Notes: generated by a model from the sequence alone, not told the origin. Positions 1 to 7,542 are shown, counted from the first letter of the stretch. The stretch is DNA of 37,786 bases from Pseudomonadota bacterium (GCA_029777935.1 JAKORH010000196.1:1-37786); one strand, 5' to 3'. Made by a program: numbers and translations.

Positions 1-1932
1 CCCGCGGTCGGTGCCCTGTCCCTCCGACGAACCCGCGCCGCGTTCGCGCGAGCGCTCGCCGCCGGCCTCGGCAAGCGCTCGCCCGGCAGCCTCCCGCTCC
101 GCCGCCTGTCGGCGTGCCTGCTCCTCCGCGCCCCGACGCTGCGCCTCCAGCTCGGCTGCCTTGCGTGCCGCTTCCTGCCTCGCTGCTTCCTGCCTTGCTG
201 CTTCCTGACGCGCGGCCTCCTGCCTCGCGGCTTCTTGCCTCGCCGCTTCCTGACGTGCGGCCTCCTGCCGTGCTGCCTCTTGTCTGGCCGCTTCCTGCAG
301 TGCCGCTTCTTGCCTCGCCGCTTCCTGCCTTGCGGCTTCCTGCCTTGCGGCTTCTTGCCTCGCTGCTTCCTGACGTGCGGCCTCCTGCCGTGCTGCCTCT
401 TGTCTGGCCGCTTCCTGCCGTGCCGCTTCTTGCCTCGCTGCCTCCGCTCGCGCTGCTTCCTGCCTTGCGGATTCTTGCCTCGCCGCTTCCTGACGTGCAG
501 CCTCCTGCCGGGCGGCTTCCTGCCTAGCTGCTTCCTGCCTAGCTGCTTCCTGCCTAGCTGCTTCCTGCCTCGCCGCTTCCTGCCTCGCGGCTTCCTGACG
601 TGCAGCCTCCTGCCGTGCTGCCTCTTGTCTGACTGCTTCCTGCCGTGCCGCTTCTTGCCTCGCTGCCTCCGCTCGCGCTGCTTCCTGCCTTGCGGCTTCT
701 TGCCTCGCTGCCTCCTGCCTTGCGGCCTCTTGTCTCGCCGTTTCCTGCCGGGCGGCTTCCTGACGTGCTGCTTCCTGACGTGCAGCCTCCTGGCGCGCAG
801 CTTCCTGCCGCAATGCCTCCTGTCGCTGCGCCTCCTCGCGCAACACCTGTTGCCGGAGTTCTTCCTGCCGTTGCGCCTCCTGCCGTTGCTGCTCTTCACG
901 CAATGCCTGCTGCCGCAGTTCTTCTTGCCTCTGGTCCTCTTGGCGCTGCGCCTCCTCGCGCAACGCTTGCTGTCGAAGTTCCTCCTGGCGCTGCGCTTCC
1001 TGCCGTTCGAGTTCGAGTTGCTGCTCGCGTCGGGCGACCTGTTCAGCCAGTTCACGCGCCGCAGCTTCGGCGCGCGCGCGCTGCTCGGCTTCGGCTTGTG
1101 CCTGAGCCGCCGCAGCGGCGCTGCCCGCTTCGGTCGTGCCGTTGATTTCGCTGCCCGCACCGGGCGGCTGCTGCGTCGGCGGCATGTTCGGCACCGGCTT
1201 CGGCACCGTGAACGTGTCCGGATTCGGCGTTGTCGATGCAATCACTTCGGGCGCGGGGAGCGGTCGCGCTGCGGCGCGAGCGCCCTCGTGCTTCCGCGAC
1301 GGCGCGGACTTGGCGCGGGCCTCGAGATGCGCCGGCGCGCGCGAGCGGTGCGTTGGTGCCTGCGGCCGCGGAGCCGCCGCTTTCGGCAGCGCGGCGGGAG
1401 GTGGCGGCTTCGGCGGCGCGGCGGGAGTTGGCGGCCTCGGCGGCGCGGCGGGAGCTGGCGGTGGCGGCAGAGGAGCGACCGGTGGCGGCGCGGGGATGTT
1501 CAGCGCGACGAAGCTGTCCGCGGGCGCAGAACCGGCAGTCGCACTCCGCGCGGCCGGCGCGCTTTCAGCTACGGCCGGCGGCGGCGGCGTGACGGCAGGC
1601 TGCGCACTCTGTCCCGAGTCGATGACGACGGTCAGCGCCGGAGCCGTGTCGAACTCGCTGCCCGGCGATCCGCCTCCCCCGGCGGGCCTCGGCGTTTCCG
1701 GCTTCAGTTGCAGCGTCAGGAGCAGCGCATGGACGAGCAGCGAAATCAGCAGCGCGTGTCGAAGGCCGAAGCGAAATCGCCGGCGTCGATGACGGCTGCG
1801 CCGCCGGGACTTCGCGTGCGCGGCAGCGCGCGCGCCGGGACGTGGCGGCGCTTTCGCGACGCGCGCGGCGTCGCTCGCGTTGCGTTCTGCCTTCGAGACT
1901 CGTGTCCCGCCCGGAGCCGGTGGCGGCGTCAC
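1..1932 (-). CDS. TolA/TonB-like envelope protein with long EAARQ repeat (3' end outside window)
   Basis: Reading the minus strand from a GTG at 1932 gives 644 open codons that run off the window at position 1, so the C-terminus is missing. Order seen: a basic stretch (SRRRSRHRRRRFRFGLRH), one hydrophobic helix (ALLISLLVHALLLTLQL), a proline/alanine-rich linker, then a Glu/Gln/Arg-rich region that becomes about 45 near-perfect EAARQ pentapeptides (roughly 160-810), ending in less regular charged sequence. Basic flank plus a single helix predicts a cytoplasmic N-terminus with the rest in the periplasm. This resembles TolA or TonB proteins, whose long helical or proline-rich spacer spans the periplasm; the diagnostic C-terminal domain is not in view, so the family is inferred. 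AGGATGGGA lies upstream of the chosen GTG; another in-frame GTG at 1983 is possible. No minus-strand start-to-stop ORF exists here only because the stop lies outside the window. Confidence 0.8.
   Translation of the reverse strand, partial: MTPPPAPGGTRVSKAERNASDAARVAKAPPRPGARAAAHAKSRRRSRHRRRRFRFGLRHALLISLLVHALLLTLQLKPETPRPAGGGGSPGSEFDTAPALTVVIDSGQSAQPAVTPPPPAVAESAPAARSATAGSAPADSFVALNIPAPPPVAPLPPPPAPAAPPRPPTPAAPPKPPPPAALPKAAAPRPQAPTHRSRAPAHLEARAKSAPSRKHEGARAAARPLPAPEVIASTTPNPDTFTVPKPVPNMPPTQQPPGAGSEINGTTEAGSAAAAAQAQAEAEQRARAEAAARELAEQVARREQQLELERQEAQRQEELRQQALREEAQRQEDQRQEELRQQALREEQQRQEAQRQEELRQQVLREEAQRQEALRQEAARQEAARQEAARQEAARQETARQEAARQEAARQEAARQEAARAEAARQEAARQEAVRQEAARQEAARQEAARQEAARQEAARQEAARQEAARQEAARQEAARQEAARQESARQEAARAEAARQEAARQEAARQEAARQEAARQEAARQEAARQEAARQEAARQEAALQEAARQEAARQEAARQEAARQEAARQEAARQEAARQEAARQEAARKAAELEAQRRGAEEQARRQAAEREAAGRALAEAGGERSRERGAGSSEGQGTDRG
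160..810 (-). repeat. 15-bp tandem coding repeat (EAARQ units)
   Basis: About 45 copies of a 15-bp unit, read on the minus strand as Glu-Ala-Ala-Arg-Gln. Variation is mostly synonymous, with a few changes such as ETARQ, EAARA, EAVRQ, ESARQ and EAALQ. A higher-order pattern is visible: a block of several units starting near 250 recurs near 370 and again near 600, including the same EAARAEAARQ variant in two of the blocks. This points to expansion by duplication of multi-unit blocks as well as single units. Such a tract should vary in length between strains. Confidence 0.9.
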
Positions 1933-2229
1933 AAACGATTTCCCATCCTGCTGGTCGCCCGCCGTACGACGGCGAGGTGTCACCTTCGACTGTCACCCAC
2001 GCCTCGCGCCACGGCGGCCCGAGCGTGCGAGCGCGCATTGTCGCCGAAGGGCCAGCGCGCGCGCCCCGTAGCTCGTGTCGCAGGCTCGCGTGATCGTGTT
2101 GACCGCACCCGCCGCCGTTGCGGATCGTGCCCGACCTCGCGGGAAAGCGTGAGCGCTGCGCGCGCCGGGCTATCGACGGCCACTCGCGATCATGGATCCG
2201 CCATGCCGAAGCTCACCGCCGACTTGACG

Positions 2230-2516
2230 ATGCTCAGCAACGGCGGCCACGGGGAACGCGCCAAGCGGGGTGACTCCAGCTCGCAGCCATCAGGACGCAC
2301 ATCGTGGCCGAAGCACAGGCTGCGCTCGAAGCGGCTGCGCGCGTCGCGAAGGCAGCCGGCAGCGCCGCGCACATCCTCGGCGACCGTCTCGATGGCGAGG
2401 CGCGCGACGTGGGACGCGTGCTTGCGGGAATCGCGCGGCAGGTCGCGCGACGGCGTCAGCCGTTCGCGGCGCCGTGCGTGCTGCTGACGGGCGCCGAGAC
2501 GACGATACGCTTGACG
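2230..2516 (+). pseudogene. Remnant of glycerate 2-kinase (MOFRL/TtuD family)
   Basis: Two overlapping frames join into a recognisable piece of a glycerate 2-kinase (also annotated hydroxypyruvate reductase TtuD). The first frame gives SNGGHGERAKRGD. After a shift near 2275 the next frame gives QLAAIRTHIVAEAQAALEAA and continues through ILGDRLDGEARDVGRVLAGI to APCVLLTGAETTIRL, matching the family's conserved HGETPKPGD, ILGDAIEGEAR and CVLLSGGETT segments. Intact family members are about 420-450 residues, so only roughly 95 codons survive. The N-terminal part and the C-terminal GRGGRN region are gone, and one motif glycine is now alanine (GGETT to GAETT). With the frameshift, both ends missing and no start codon in place, it is a decayed copy. 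The intact enzyme phosphorylates glycerate in glyoxylate/tartrate use. Confidence 0.75.
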
Positions 2517-2532
2517 ACGCGCGGGCGGCGCG

Positions 2533-2802
2533 TCACTCGTCGCCGAAATCGTGCGACTGCTGCAGGCCGGCCGTGCACTGCCAGCGCACGGTGAGGAAGG
2601 TGGAGAAGAACAGCGTGAACACCGCGATGGCCATCGCCGCCACCGCGACGCCGATCGCCTTGGCGAGCAGCAGCGGCCCGGCGACGACGCTGGCCACGAC
2701 CGCGATCGCGCGGAAGATGCGCTGCCGCGAGTCGATCGACAGCGCGCAGAACGCGGCGCCGAGCAAGGAGAAGAACATTGTCACGAACGGCGAAACTTCC
2801 AC
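2533..2802 (-). CDS. Small hypothetical membrane protein
   Basis: About 89 residues with two or three hydrophobic stretches: one near the N-terminus (FVTMFFSLLGAAFCAL), and a longer region around residues 30-70 (AIAVVASVVAGPLLL, then VAAMAIAVFTLFFSTFL), so probably an inner-membrane protein. I recognise no family. The chosen start is a GTG with GGGAG five bases upstream; the frame is open further upstream to a TTG at 2829 that lacks a good ribosome-binding site. It converges on the glycerate-kinase remnant, whose recognisable part ends 17 bp away. The hydrophobic pattern argues for a real gene; its role is unknown. Confidence 0.6.
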   Translation of the reverse strand: MEVSPFVTMFFSLLGAAFCALSIDSRQRIFRAIAVVASVVAGPLLLAKAIGVAVAAMAIAVFTLFFSTFLTVRWQCTAGLQQSHDFGDE

Positions 2803-3065
2803 CACGACTCCCGAACCTCGATACGACAAGTGCAGTGTGCCGCGCGTTACGCATCGCCGCTATCCCGAAAGGAGGAACAAAGCGTGTCAACTTCGCGCGA
2901 CCGCCGCGCGGCCGCCTTGCGAAACACGCCGAAAGTTCGATCGAGCGACAGGCAGCGATCACTTACCGCTGCGCGACGACGCCGGCGCGAATCGACGGAA
3001 GGCCGACGACGACGCCCCAGCGGCAAACCGCACTCGCATGCATGCAACGTGCGCCGCCGATGGCC

Positions 3066-3386
3066 TCAGTAGCCGAGCGTGTTGTTCGCGACGTCGACGC
3101 GAATCAGTTGCTTGCCGAGCAGCAGCGCCGCGTTGTGCGCGAACTGCTCGGCCCAATCGGGCGTCTCGCGGAAGTGCCGCTCGCCCGCGTACCTGGCCAC
3201 CGCGAGAATGCGGTCGGCGAGCAGGATCTTGCCCACCGGCGTGGCCACGTCGCATTCGAAATCGACGAACTCGCGGTCGAACCACCGGCGGGCCTGCTCT
3301 GCCGTCGTGCCCGCGAGATCCTGCGCGCCGAACCTGAACTCCAGGTCGTTGTCCTTCCCGAACGACACGATGACGTGATGGTGCAT
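3066..3386 (-). CDS. Hypothetical protein, 106 aa
   Basis: The protein begins MHHHVIVSFGKDNDLEFRFG and ends NNTLGY. AGGGGGA sits five bases upstream of the ATG, which decides the start. It is acidic-to-neutral, without membrane segments or a signal peptide, and has the balanced composition of a soluble cytoplasmic protein. I do not recognise the family. It is transcribed divergently from the DUF488 gene at 3516, with a 129-bp gap that must hold both promoters. A longer open frame continues upstream on this strand to 4154 but is the antisense shadow of the DUF488 gene. Confidence 0.65.
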   Translation of the reverse strand: MHHHVIVSFGKDNDLEFRFGAQDLAGTTAEQARRWFDREFVDFECDVATPVGKILLADRILAVARYAGERHFRETPDWAEQFAHNAALLLGKQLIRVDVANNTLGY

Positions 3387-3515
3387 GAGGTTCCCCCTGA
3401 TCCGTCGGCAGACCCTTTTCTCGCGTCGACTATAGCGCGCACTTTGCGTCATCGGCGCGTCGCGCAGCGCTGTGACGCCGCCGCTGCGCCGTCGATGGCG
3501 CAGTAGGATCGGGGC

Positions 3516-4133
3516 GTGCCGTCGCGGCCGGGCGCGGCGGTTCTGCGTTGCATTCCGGTGTCGATGCGCTCCCAAACACCAATCGAGCAGCAGCCGCAAC
3601 CGCGCGTCGCGACCGTGCTGACGATCGGCCACTCGACGCGCAGCGTCGCCGAACTGGTCGAACTGCTGCGGATTCACGCCGCCGCCGGCGTGGTGGACGT
3701 GCGCACGATCCCGCGCTCGCGGACCAACCCGCAGTTCAACCGAGACTCGCTCACTGCCGCGCTCGCCGATGCCGGCATCGACTATCAGCACACGCCCGCG
3801 CTTGGCGGACTGCGCCGCGCACGGCAGGATTCCCCGAATGCCGGATGGCACAACGCGTCCTTTCGCGGCTTCGCCGACTACATGCAGACGCCCGACTTCG
3901 CGGCCGCGCTGCAGGCGCTGATCGCGAGCGCGCAATCGCGGCGGTTCGCGCTGATGTGCGCAGAGGCGGTGCCGTGGCGCTGCCACCGCTCGCTGATCGC
4001 CGATGCGCTCGTCGTGCACGGACTCGCGGTCGAGCACATCGTCGGCAAGGGCCACACGCTGCCGCACGCGCTGACGCCGTGGGCGGTCGTGAAGGACGGC
4101 GCCCTCGTCTACCCATCGACTGACGATCGATGA
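3516..4133 (+). CDS. DUF488 domain protein
   Basis: A 205-residue protein whose body matches the DUF488 family: TIGHSTRSVAELVELLR near residue 35, VVDVRTIPRSRTNPQFNRD near 55-75, the YQHTPALGGLRR segment, and the C-terminal CAEAVPWRCHRSLIADALV with its conserved Cys, Trp, His and Arg. The family is cytoplasmic and its biochemical activity is not established; the GHS and CHR motifs suggest ligand or nucleotide binding. The start is a GTG with AGGATCGGGG upstream; an internal ATG at 3564 has no comparable site. A second, more distant DUF488 protein of the YeaO type lies at 7937. No operon partner is evident: upstream is a divergent gene and downstream a decayed SDR fragment. Confidence 0.85.
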   Translation: MPSRPGAAVLRCIPVSMRSQTPIEQQPQPRVATVLTIGHSTRSVAELVELLRIHAAAGVVDVRTIPRSRTNPQFNRDSLTAALADAGIDYQHTPALGGLRRARQDSPNAGWHNASFRGFADYMQTPDFAAALQALIASAQSRRFALMCAEAVPWRCHRSLIADALVVHGLAVEHIVGKGHTLPHALTPWAVVKDGALVYPSTDDR

Positions 4134-4215
4134 GCGCGCCAACGGGCGCTGCACGATCGTGCCGTAACCGCGACCGGTGTCGGGCCGCTCGAGCAGGCGA
4201 CGCAGCGGGCGGCGA

Positions 4216-4347
4216 CTACGCCATCGAGGGCACCACGCCGCCGTCGATTCGCAGCGCGGCCCCTGTCGTTGCCAACGCGGCCGCGCTGCACACGCACGCG
4301 ATCATCGCCGCCACTTCGTCCGGCGCGGCGAAGCGCTTGAAGGGATG
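4216..4347 (-). pseudogene. Remnant of short-chain dehydrogenase/reductase, C-terminus only
   Basis: On the minus strand the frame ending at a TAG at 4216 reads HPFKRFAAPDEVAAMIACVC, then SAAALATTGAALRIDGGVVPSMA. This is the classic C-terminus of the SDR superfamily (RF..PDEVA...CS..A..TTGA...DGG). Only about 43 codons are recognisable. The Rossmann GxxxGxG, NAG and YxxxK motifs of a complete enzyme are absent, and the frame upstream has no SDR character. It is a broken gene end left between DUF488 and the zinc-finger gene. Confidence 0.7.
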
Positions 4348-4466
4348 GCAGGGTGGCCGCGCCGCGAACCCGGCGCATGCTGGCGGGTCCAATCGGGCGG
4401 CGCGGTACGATCCGACGAGCGTTCCGCGGCCGCAACGATCGCGCATCTCGCAACGAGCTTTTCCCC

Positions 4467-4925
4467 ATGTCCTCGCACATTGCCGCGCAACGGTCCGATG
4501 CCGGGATCCGTCCCCCGAGCGCCGACCGCATCGCGCCGACGGGCGATGCATCCTCGTCATCCGGACCCGTGCCGACGCGCGTGGTCGATGTCACCGCCGC
4601 CGAATTGCCGCTTGCCTGCCCGCGCATGGGCGACCCGGTCGTCTTCGACCATCCGCGCGTCTATCTCGACATCCTGCAGACCGGCGAAATTCTCTGCCCC
4701 TACTGCGGCACGTTGTACCGGTTGCGTGCCGCCGCGCACCTGCACGATCATCAGTTCGGCGGCTCCGACCTGCACCAGCACCGGCCCCCGCTGCCGCACG
4801 AGGTGTCCGCGACCGGGCGCGACGAGCCCGCCGTGACGCAGCCGCATCCGGCCGGTGTCGTCGATCGCCTCGGCCGCACCACCCTCGAACAGATCACGGA
4901 CTGGCTGAGCCGCATCCGCCGCTGA
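4467..4925 (+). CDS. CHCC-type zinc-finger protein
   Basis: A 152-residue protein with a central CHCC zinc finger: a Cys in LACPRMGDP, a His in FDHPRVYLDI, and two Cys in ILCPYCGTLYRL, about residues 49-85. This zinc site is shared with the small complex I subunit NDUFS6 and with many short proteobacterial proteins. The N-terminal ~40 residues are Ser/Pro-rich and look disordered; the tail after the finger is His/Pro-rich. The downstream sdhC begins 12 bp after its stop, so it may be co-transcribed with the succinate dehydrogenase genes. The ATG at 4467 is chosen because finger homology begins soon after; the ribosome-binding site is weak. Its function is not known beyond likely zinc binding. 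Confidence 0.75.
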   Translation: MSSHIAAQRSDAGIRPPSADRIAPTGDASSSSGPVPTRVVDVTAAELPLACPRMGDPVVFDHPRVYLDILQTGEILCPYCGTLYRLRAAAHLHDHQFGGSDLHQHRPPLPHEVSATGRDEPAVTQPHPAGVVDRLGRTTLEQITDWLSRIRR

Positions 4926-4936
4926 AGGCAGACTCG

Positions 4937-5350
4937 ATGGGATCGGAGGTCGTGCGTGGGCATCCGCGAGCGAGGCGAGCCGGGCGACCGCGCTTCCTCG
5001 ACCTGCGCGAGCTGTCGTTTCCGCCCGGCGCACTGGCATCGATCGCACATCGCGTGACCGGCGTGCTGCTCGCACTGGCTGCGCCGTTCGCCGCCTACGC
5101 GTTCGCGCACTCGCTGGCGAGCGCCGAGGGCTTCGCCGACGTCGCGCAGTGGAGCCGATCGCTGCCGGTCCGTCTCGTGCTGGTGCTGCTGGCCGCCGCG
5201 CTCGCCTATCACCTGCTCGCCGGCCTGCGGCATCTGCTGATGGACGCCGGCATCGGCGCGTCGCTGCGCGCCGGCCGTGCGACGGCCTGGGCGGTACTGG
5301 CGGCCGGCGCCGTGATCCTGGTCGCCGCTGCGGCGGTCTGGCTGCAATGA
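4937..5350 (+). CDS. sdhC: Succinate dehydrogenase cytochrome b556 subunit
   Basis: A 137-residue membrane anchor of complex II. The signature SIAHRVTGVLL (residues ~35-45) is the SdhC motif whose Ser and Arg line the quinone site. Three membrane helices follow in the usual order, with the heme-ligand His region in LAYHLLAGLRHLLMD. Together with SdhD it binds heme b and ubiquinone in the inner membrane. Length is normal for the family. Its stop overlaps the sdhD start (ATGA at 5347), indicating translational coupling. The N-terminal ~20 residues are unusually basic (RARRAGRPRF). Confidence 0.9.
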   Translation: MGSEVVRGHPRARRAGRPRFLDLRELSFPPGALASIAHRVTGVLLALAAPFAAYAFAHSLASAEGFADVAQWSRSLPVRLVLVLLAAALAYHLLAGLRHLLMDAGIGASLRAGRATAWAVLAAGAVILVAAAAVWLQ

Positions 5351-5685
5351 GACTGCTCACCGGACTGCGTGCATGGACCGCGCAGCGGATCTCGGCCGTG
5401 ATCCTGCTCGCTCTCGTGCCGGCGTTCGCCATCGGCCTGTCGGCCGCGCCGCCGGGCGACTACGCGGCGTGGCGCGCGCTGGTCGCGCGGCCGGCGCTCG
5501 GCGTTGCGCTCGCGCTCGGCTTCGTCGCGCTGCTGGTGCACGCGTGGGTCGGCGCGCGCGATGTCGTTCTCGACTATGTCCATGCGCGCGCGCTGCGCGC
5601 CGCGGTGCTGGTCGCGGCCGCGCTCGCGCTCGCGGCCACCGGCGCCGTGTTCCTGCTCGCGCTGGCGGCGTTGCACCTGCGCTGA
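5347..5685 (+). CDS. sdhD: Succinate dehydrogenase membrane anchor subunit
   Basis: A 112-residue protein with three predicted helices and the SdhD hallmark LLVHAWVGARDVVLDYVHA, in which the His is the expected heme b ligand and the Asp-Tyr belongs to the quinone site. It starts inside the sdhC stop codon. It is normally followed by sdhA, the FAD-bearing catalytic subunit; here the next gene, six bases on, is sdhB. No sdhA sequence can be seen in any frame of this window. Confidence 0.88.
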   Translation: MRLLTGLRAWTAQRISAVILLALVPAFAIGLSAAPPGDYAAWRALVARPALGVALALGFVALLVHAWVGARDVVLDYVHARALRAAVLVAAALALAATGAVFLLALAALHLR

Positions 5686-5691
5686 GACGCC

Positions 5692-6387
5692 ATGAAGCTC
5701 TCGATCTACCGCTACAACCCCGAGCACGATGCACGGCCGCGGATGCAGGCTTACTACATCGCGCCGGCGCGCACCGACCGCATGCTGCTCGACCTGCTGC
5801 TGCGCCTGCGCGAGTCCGACGACAGCCTGGCGTTCCGGCGCTCCTGCCGCGAAGGCGTGTGCGGCTCCGACGCGATGAACATCAACGGCCGCAACGGCCT
5901 GGCCTGCATCACGCCGCTGACGGAATTGAAGCAACCGGTCGTGCTGCGGCCGCTGCCGGGATTCCCGGTGATTCGCGACCTGATCGTCGACATGACGCAG
6001 TTCTTCGCCCACTACCACTCGGTGCGGCCGTACCTGATCAACGACGAGCCACCGCCCGAGCGCGAACGGCTGCAGAGCCCGGCCGAGCGCGCGCAGCTCG
6101 ACGGACTGTACGAATGCATCCTGTGCGCGTGCTGCAGCGGCTTCTGCCCGCCCTACTGGTGGAATCCCGACAAGTACATTGGCCCGGCCGGGTTGCTGCA
6201 GGCGTACCGCTTCATCGCCGACAGCCGCGACCGCGCCACCCGCGAGCGGCTCGACTTCCTCGACGACGTGTACCGCCTGTACCGCTGCCGCACGATCATG
6301 AACTGCACCGAGGTCTGCCCGAAGCACCTCAGCCCGTCGCGCGCGATCGAGCGCATTCGCGCGCGGCTGCTCGGCGAGTCGTTCTGA
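5692..6387 (+). CDS. sdhB: Succinate dehydrogenase iron-sulfur subunit
   Basis: A 231-residue electron-transfer subunit of complex II. The [2Fe-2S] domain carries RRSCREGVCGSDAMNI followed by GLACIT, including the usual Asp in place of one Cys. The C-terminal ferredoxin domain carries CILCACCSGFCP and CRTIMNCTEVCP for the [4Fe-4S] and [3Fe-4S] clusters. All cluster ligands are present and the length is typical, so the protein looks functional. It passes electrons from SdhA to the quinone site of SdhCD on the cytoplasmic face of the membrane. Its flavoprotein partner must be encoded elsewhere if this operon makes a working complex. Confidence 0.92.
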   Translation: MKLSIYRYNPEHDARPRMQAYYIAPARTDRMLLDLLLRLRESDDSLAFRRSCREGVCGSDAMNINGRNGLACITPLTELKQPVVLRPLPGFPVIRDLIVDMTQFFAHYHSVRPYLINDEPPPERERLQSPAERAQLDGLYECILCACCSGFCPPYWWNPDKYIGPAGLLQAYRFIADSRDRATRERLDFLDDVYRLYRCRTIMNCTEVCPKHLSPSRAIERIRARLLGESF

Positions 6388-6397
6388 CCCCGCGCCG

Positions 6398-6610
6398 ATG
6401 GCGAGCGAAGACGGACGGATCGCGTTCCTGCTGCAGAGAGACGGCTTGCCTGCCACGGTCGCGTGGGTGCGACGCACGCTGTCGATCTATCGCCACGCGC
6501 TGCTGAACCGCTCCGGCTACGGCGGCGCATTCCGCCGGCCGCTGGTCCAGGCATGCTGCGAGTTCAGGCACTGGCTGCGGCAGCAGGCTGCGCGATCGCC
6601 GCGGGCGTGA
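6398..6610 (+). CDS. Small conserved hypothetical protein after sdhB
   Basis: A 70-residue protein beginning 10 bp after sdhB, so probably in the same operon. It contains RDGLPATVAWVRRTLSIYRH and a C-terminal CCEFRHWLRQ. Similar short proteins, with a DGL...WV..T...YR core and a closing E(F/Y)..WL, are in my recollection common in Burkholderiales, but I cannot verify this here. It is not SdhE (FAD assembly factor), which has a conserved RGM(L/K)ELD motif that is absent. No membrane segment is visible. Confidence 0.6.
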   Translation: MASEDGRIAFLLQRDGLPATVAWVRRTLSIYRHALLNRSGYGGAFRRPLVQACCEFRHWLRQQAARSPRA

Positions 6611-6636
6611 CATCGCGAACGGGCCGAAGGCGGCAA

Positions 6637-6822
6637 TCAACGCCGCGTGCGCCGGTCGGATGTGTAGCGAACCGCGAGCGTGCTTCCGGGTCGCGTATGC
6701 ACCGCGGGGTCGCTGGCGGGAAATGATTCATCGAGCGCTTCGTCGATCAGCCACTCGTCATGATCCCCGCTGTCGGCCGCAGTGGGCTCCGAGCGCGCCT
6801 GGTGATTCCGTGCGTTGTCCAT
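6637..6822 (-). CDS. Small acidic protein with DESFPASDP motif
   Basis: A 61-residue protein with a central WLIDEALDESFPASDPAVHT. The ALDESFPASDP motif recurs in many short, otherwise dissimilar bacterial proteins of unknown function, which supports this being a genuine gene despite its size. The N-terminus is polar and acidic and the C-terminus basic (SDRRTRR); there is no membrane segment. It stands alone, convergent with the small gene after sdhB (26 bp apart). Confidence 0.65.
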   Translation of the reverse strand: MDNARNHQARSEPTAADSGDHDEWLIDEALDESFPASDPAVHTRPGSTLAVRYTSDRRTRR

Positions 6823-6873
6823 GACAGTCTCCCGCTCACGATCCTGATTGCGCGCGCTGTCCGTGCGCTCCGT

Positions 6874-7077
6874 TCAGCCGCCTTCGCTTCGCCTGAGATC
6901 CCATGGATTCTTGGACTGCGTGGGCCCGGTCTCGTTCGGCAGCGAAGCCAGCTCGGGCCGCGGGTGCCCGAGCGCCGCGTGGATTGCGGCCAGCGCGCGG
7001 TCCTGTGCGGCCAGGCGATCGGGCAGTCGCGCCGGCGTGATCGCGCCGGGCGCGCGAATCGAGACAATGCGCTGCAC
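6874..7077 (-). CDS. Possible small hypothetical protein
   Basis: An open frame of 67 codons from a GTG at 7077, or 81 from an ATG at 7116 that would overlap the PQ-loop gene. It contains LPDRLAAQDRALAAIHAALG and then NETGPTQSKNPWDLR, a composition more protein-like than the shadow frames around it. No ribosome-binding site is convincing and no family is recognised. It could equally be chance reading through a divergent promoter region. Confidence 0.35.
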   Translation of the reverse strand: MQRIVSIRAPGAITPARLPDRLAAQDRALAAIHAALGHPRPELASLPNETGPTQSKNPWDLRRSEGG

Positions 7078-7104
7078 CGGCCCGGCTCGACTTCGGAGGA
7101 CGCG

Positions 7105-7407
7105 ATGGAACCGCATGGCATGCAACGCACGATCGCCGACGACAGGCAGCCCACGACGCCACTGCGCCGCGTGCTGGGACTGATGTCGATTGCCACGATG
7201 CTGATGACCATCCCCCAGGTGTGGACGATCTGGATCCACCACGAGGCGGCCGGGGTCTCCGTGCTGTCGTGGGGCGCCTATCTGGTCTCGGCGCTGCTGT
7301 GGTTCTGGTACGGCCTGCAGCAGAGCGACCGCAATATCTACCTGCCCTGCGTGGGATGGATCGCGCTCGATGCCGCGGTGATCGCGGGCACGGCGATGTA
7401 CGGCTAA
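7105..7407 (+). CDS. SemiSWEET / PQ-loop small transporter
   Basis: A 100-residue protein with three predicted helices and a PQ motif in the first (MLMTIPQVWTIW), the pattern of bacterial SemiSWEET sugar transporters, which act as homodimers of three-helix bundles. The second helix (GVSVLSWGAYLVSALLWFWY) fits the conserved S(V/L)SxxxW segment and the third begins LPCVGWIALD. GGAGG six bases before the ATG fixes the start. The first 20 residues are a polar extension. Sugar transport is inferred from the family; the actual substrate is unknown. It stands as a single gene. Confidence 0.8.
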   Translation: MEPHGMQRTIADDRQPTTPLRRVLGLMSIATMLMTIPQVWTIWIHHEAAGVSVLSWGAYLVSALLWFWYGLQQSDRNIYLPCVGWIALDAAVIAGTAMYG

Positions 7408-7542
7408 TAAGCCGTGGTGTGACTCCGGATTGAACTTCCGGCCTATCGCCGGGTTCTCAATGTTGCGCGGCTTCGCGCATGCAAGCGCCGCCGCACGACG
7501 GGTGTCAGCGCGGCGAGCGCGGCATCGCCAGGAGAGCACGAC

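Noticed and set aside
160..810. Possible CRISPR array
   Set aside because: Repeats are 15 bp, contiguous and coding, with no unique spacers.
114..2487. Long plus-strand frames rich in Leu, Pro, Cys and Arg over the repeat region
   Set aside because: They are antisense readings of the minus-strand EAARQ gene. The minus frame has a membrane helix, linker and regular repeat; the plus frames have no such order.
2803..3065. Short frames between the small membrane gene and the 106-aa gene
   Set aside because: All are Arg-rich shadow frames without a ribosome-binding site or recognisable motif.
3387..4154. Upstream extension of the 106-aa minus gene
   Set aside because: It runs antisense through the DUF488 gene; a good ribosome-binding site marks the ATG at 3386.
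6398..6610. SdhE (FAD assembly factor) after sdhB
   Set aside because: The RGM(L/K)ELD motif of SdhE is missing and the sequence pattern differs.
7408..7542. Rho-independent terminator after the PQ-loop gene
   Set aside because: CCGGC/GCCGG can pair around a short loop, but no T-run follows, so it is not a convincing terminator.
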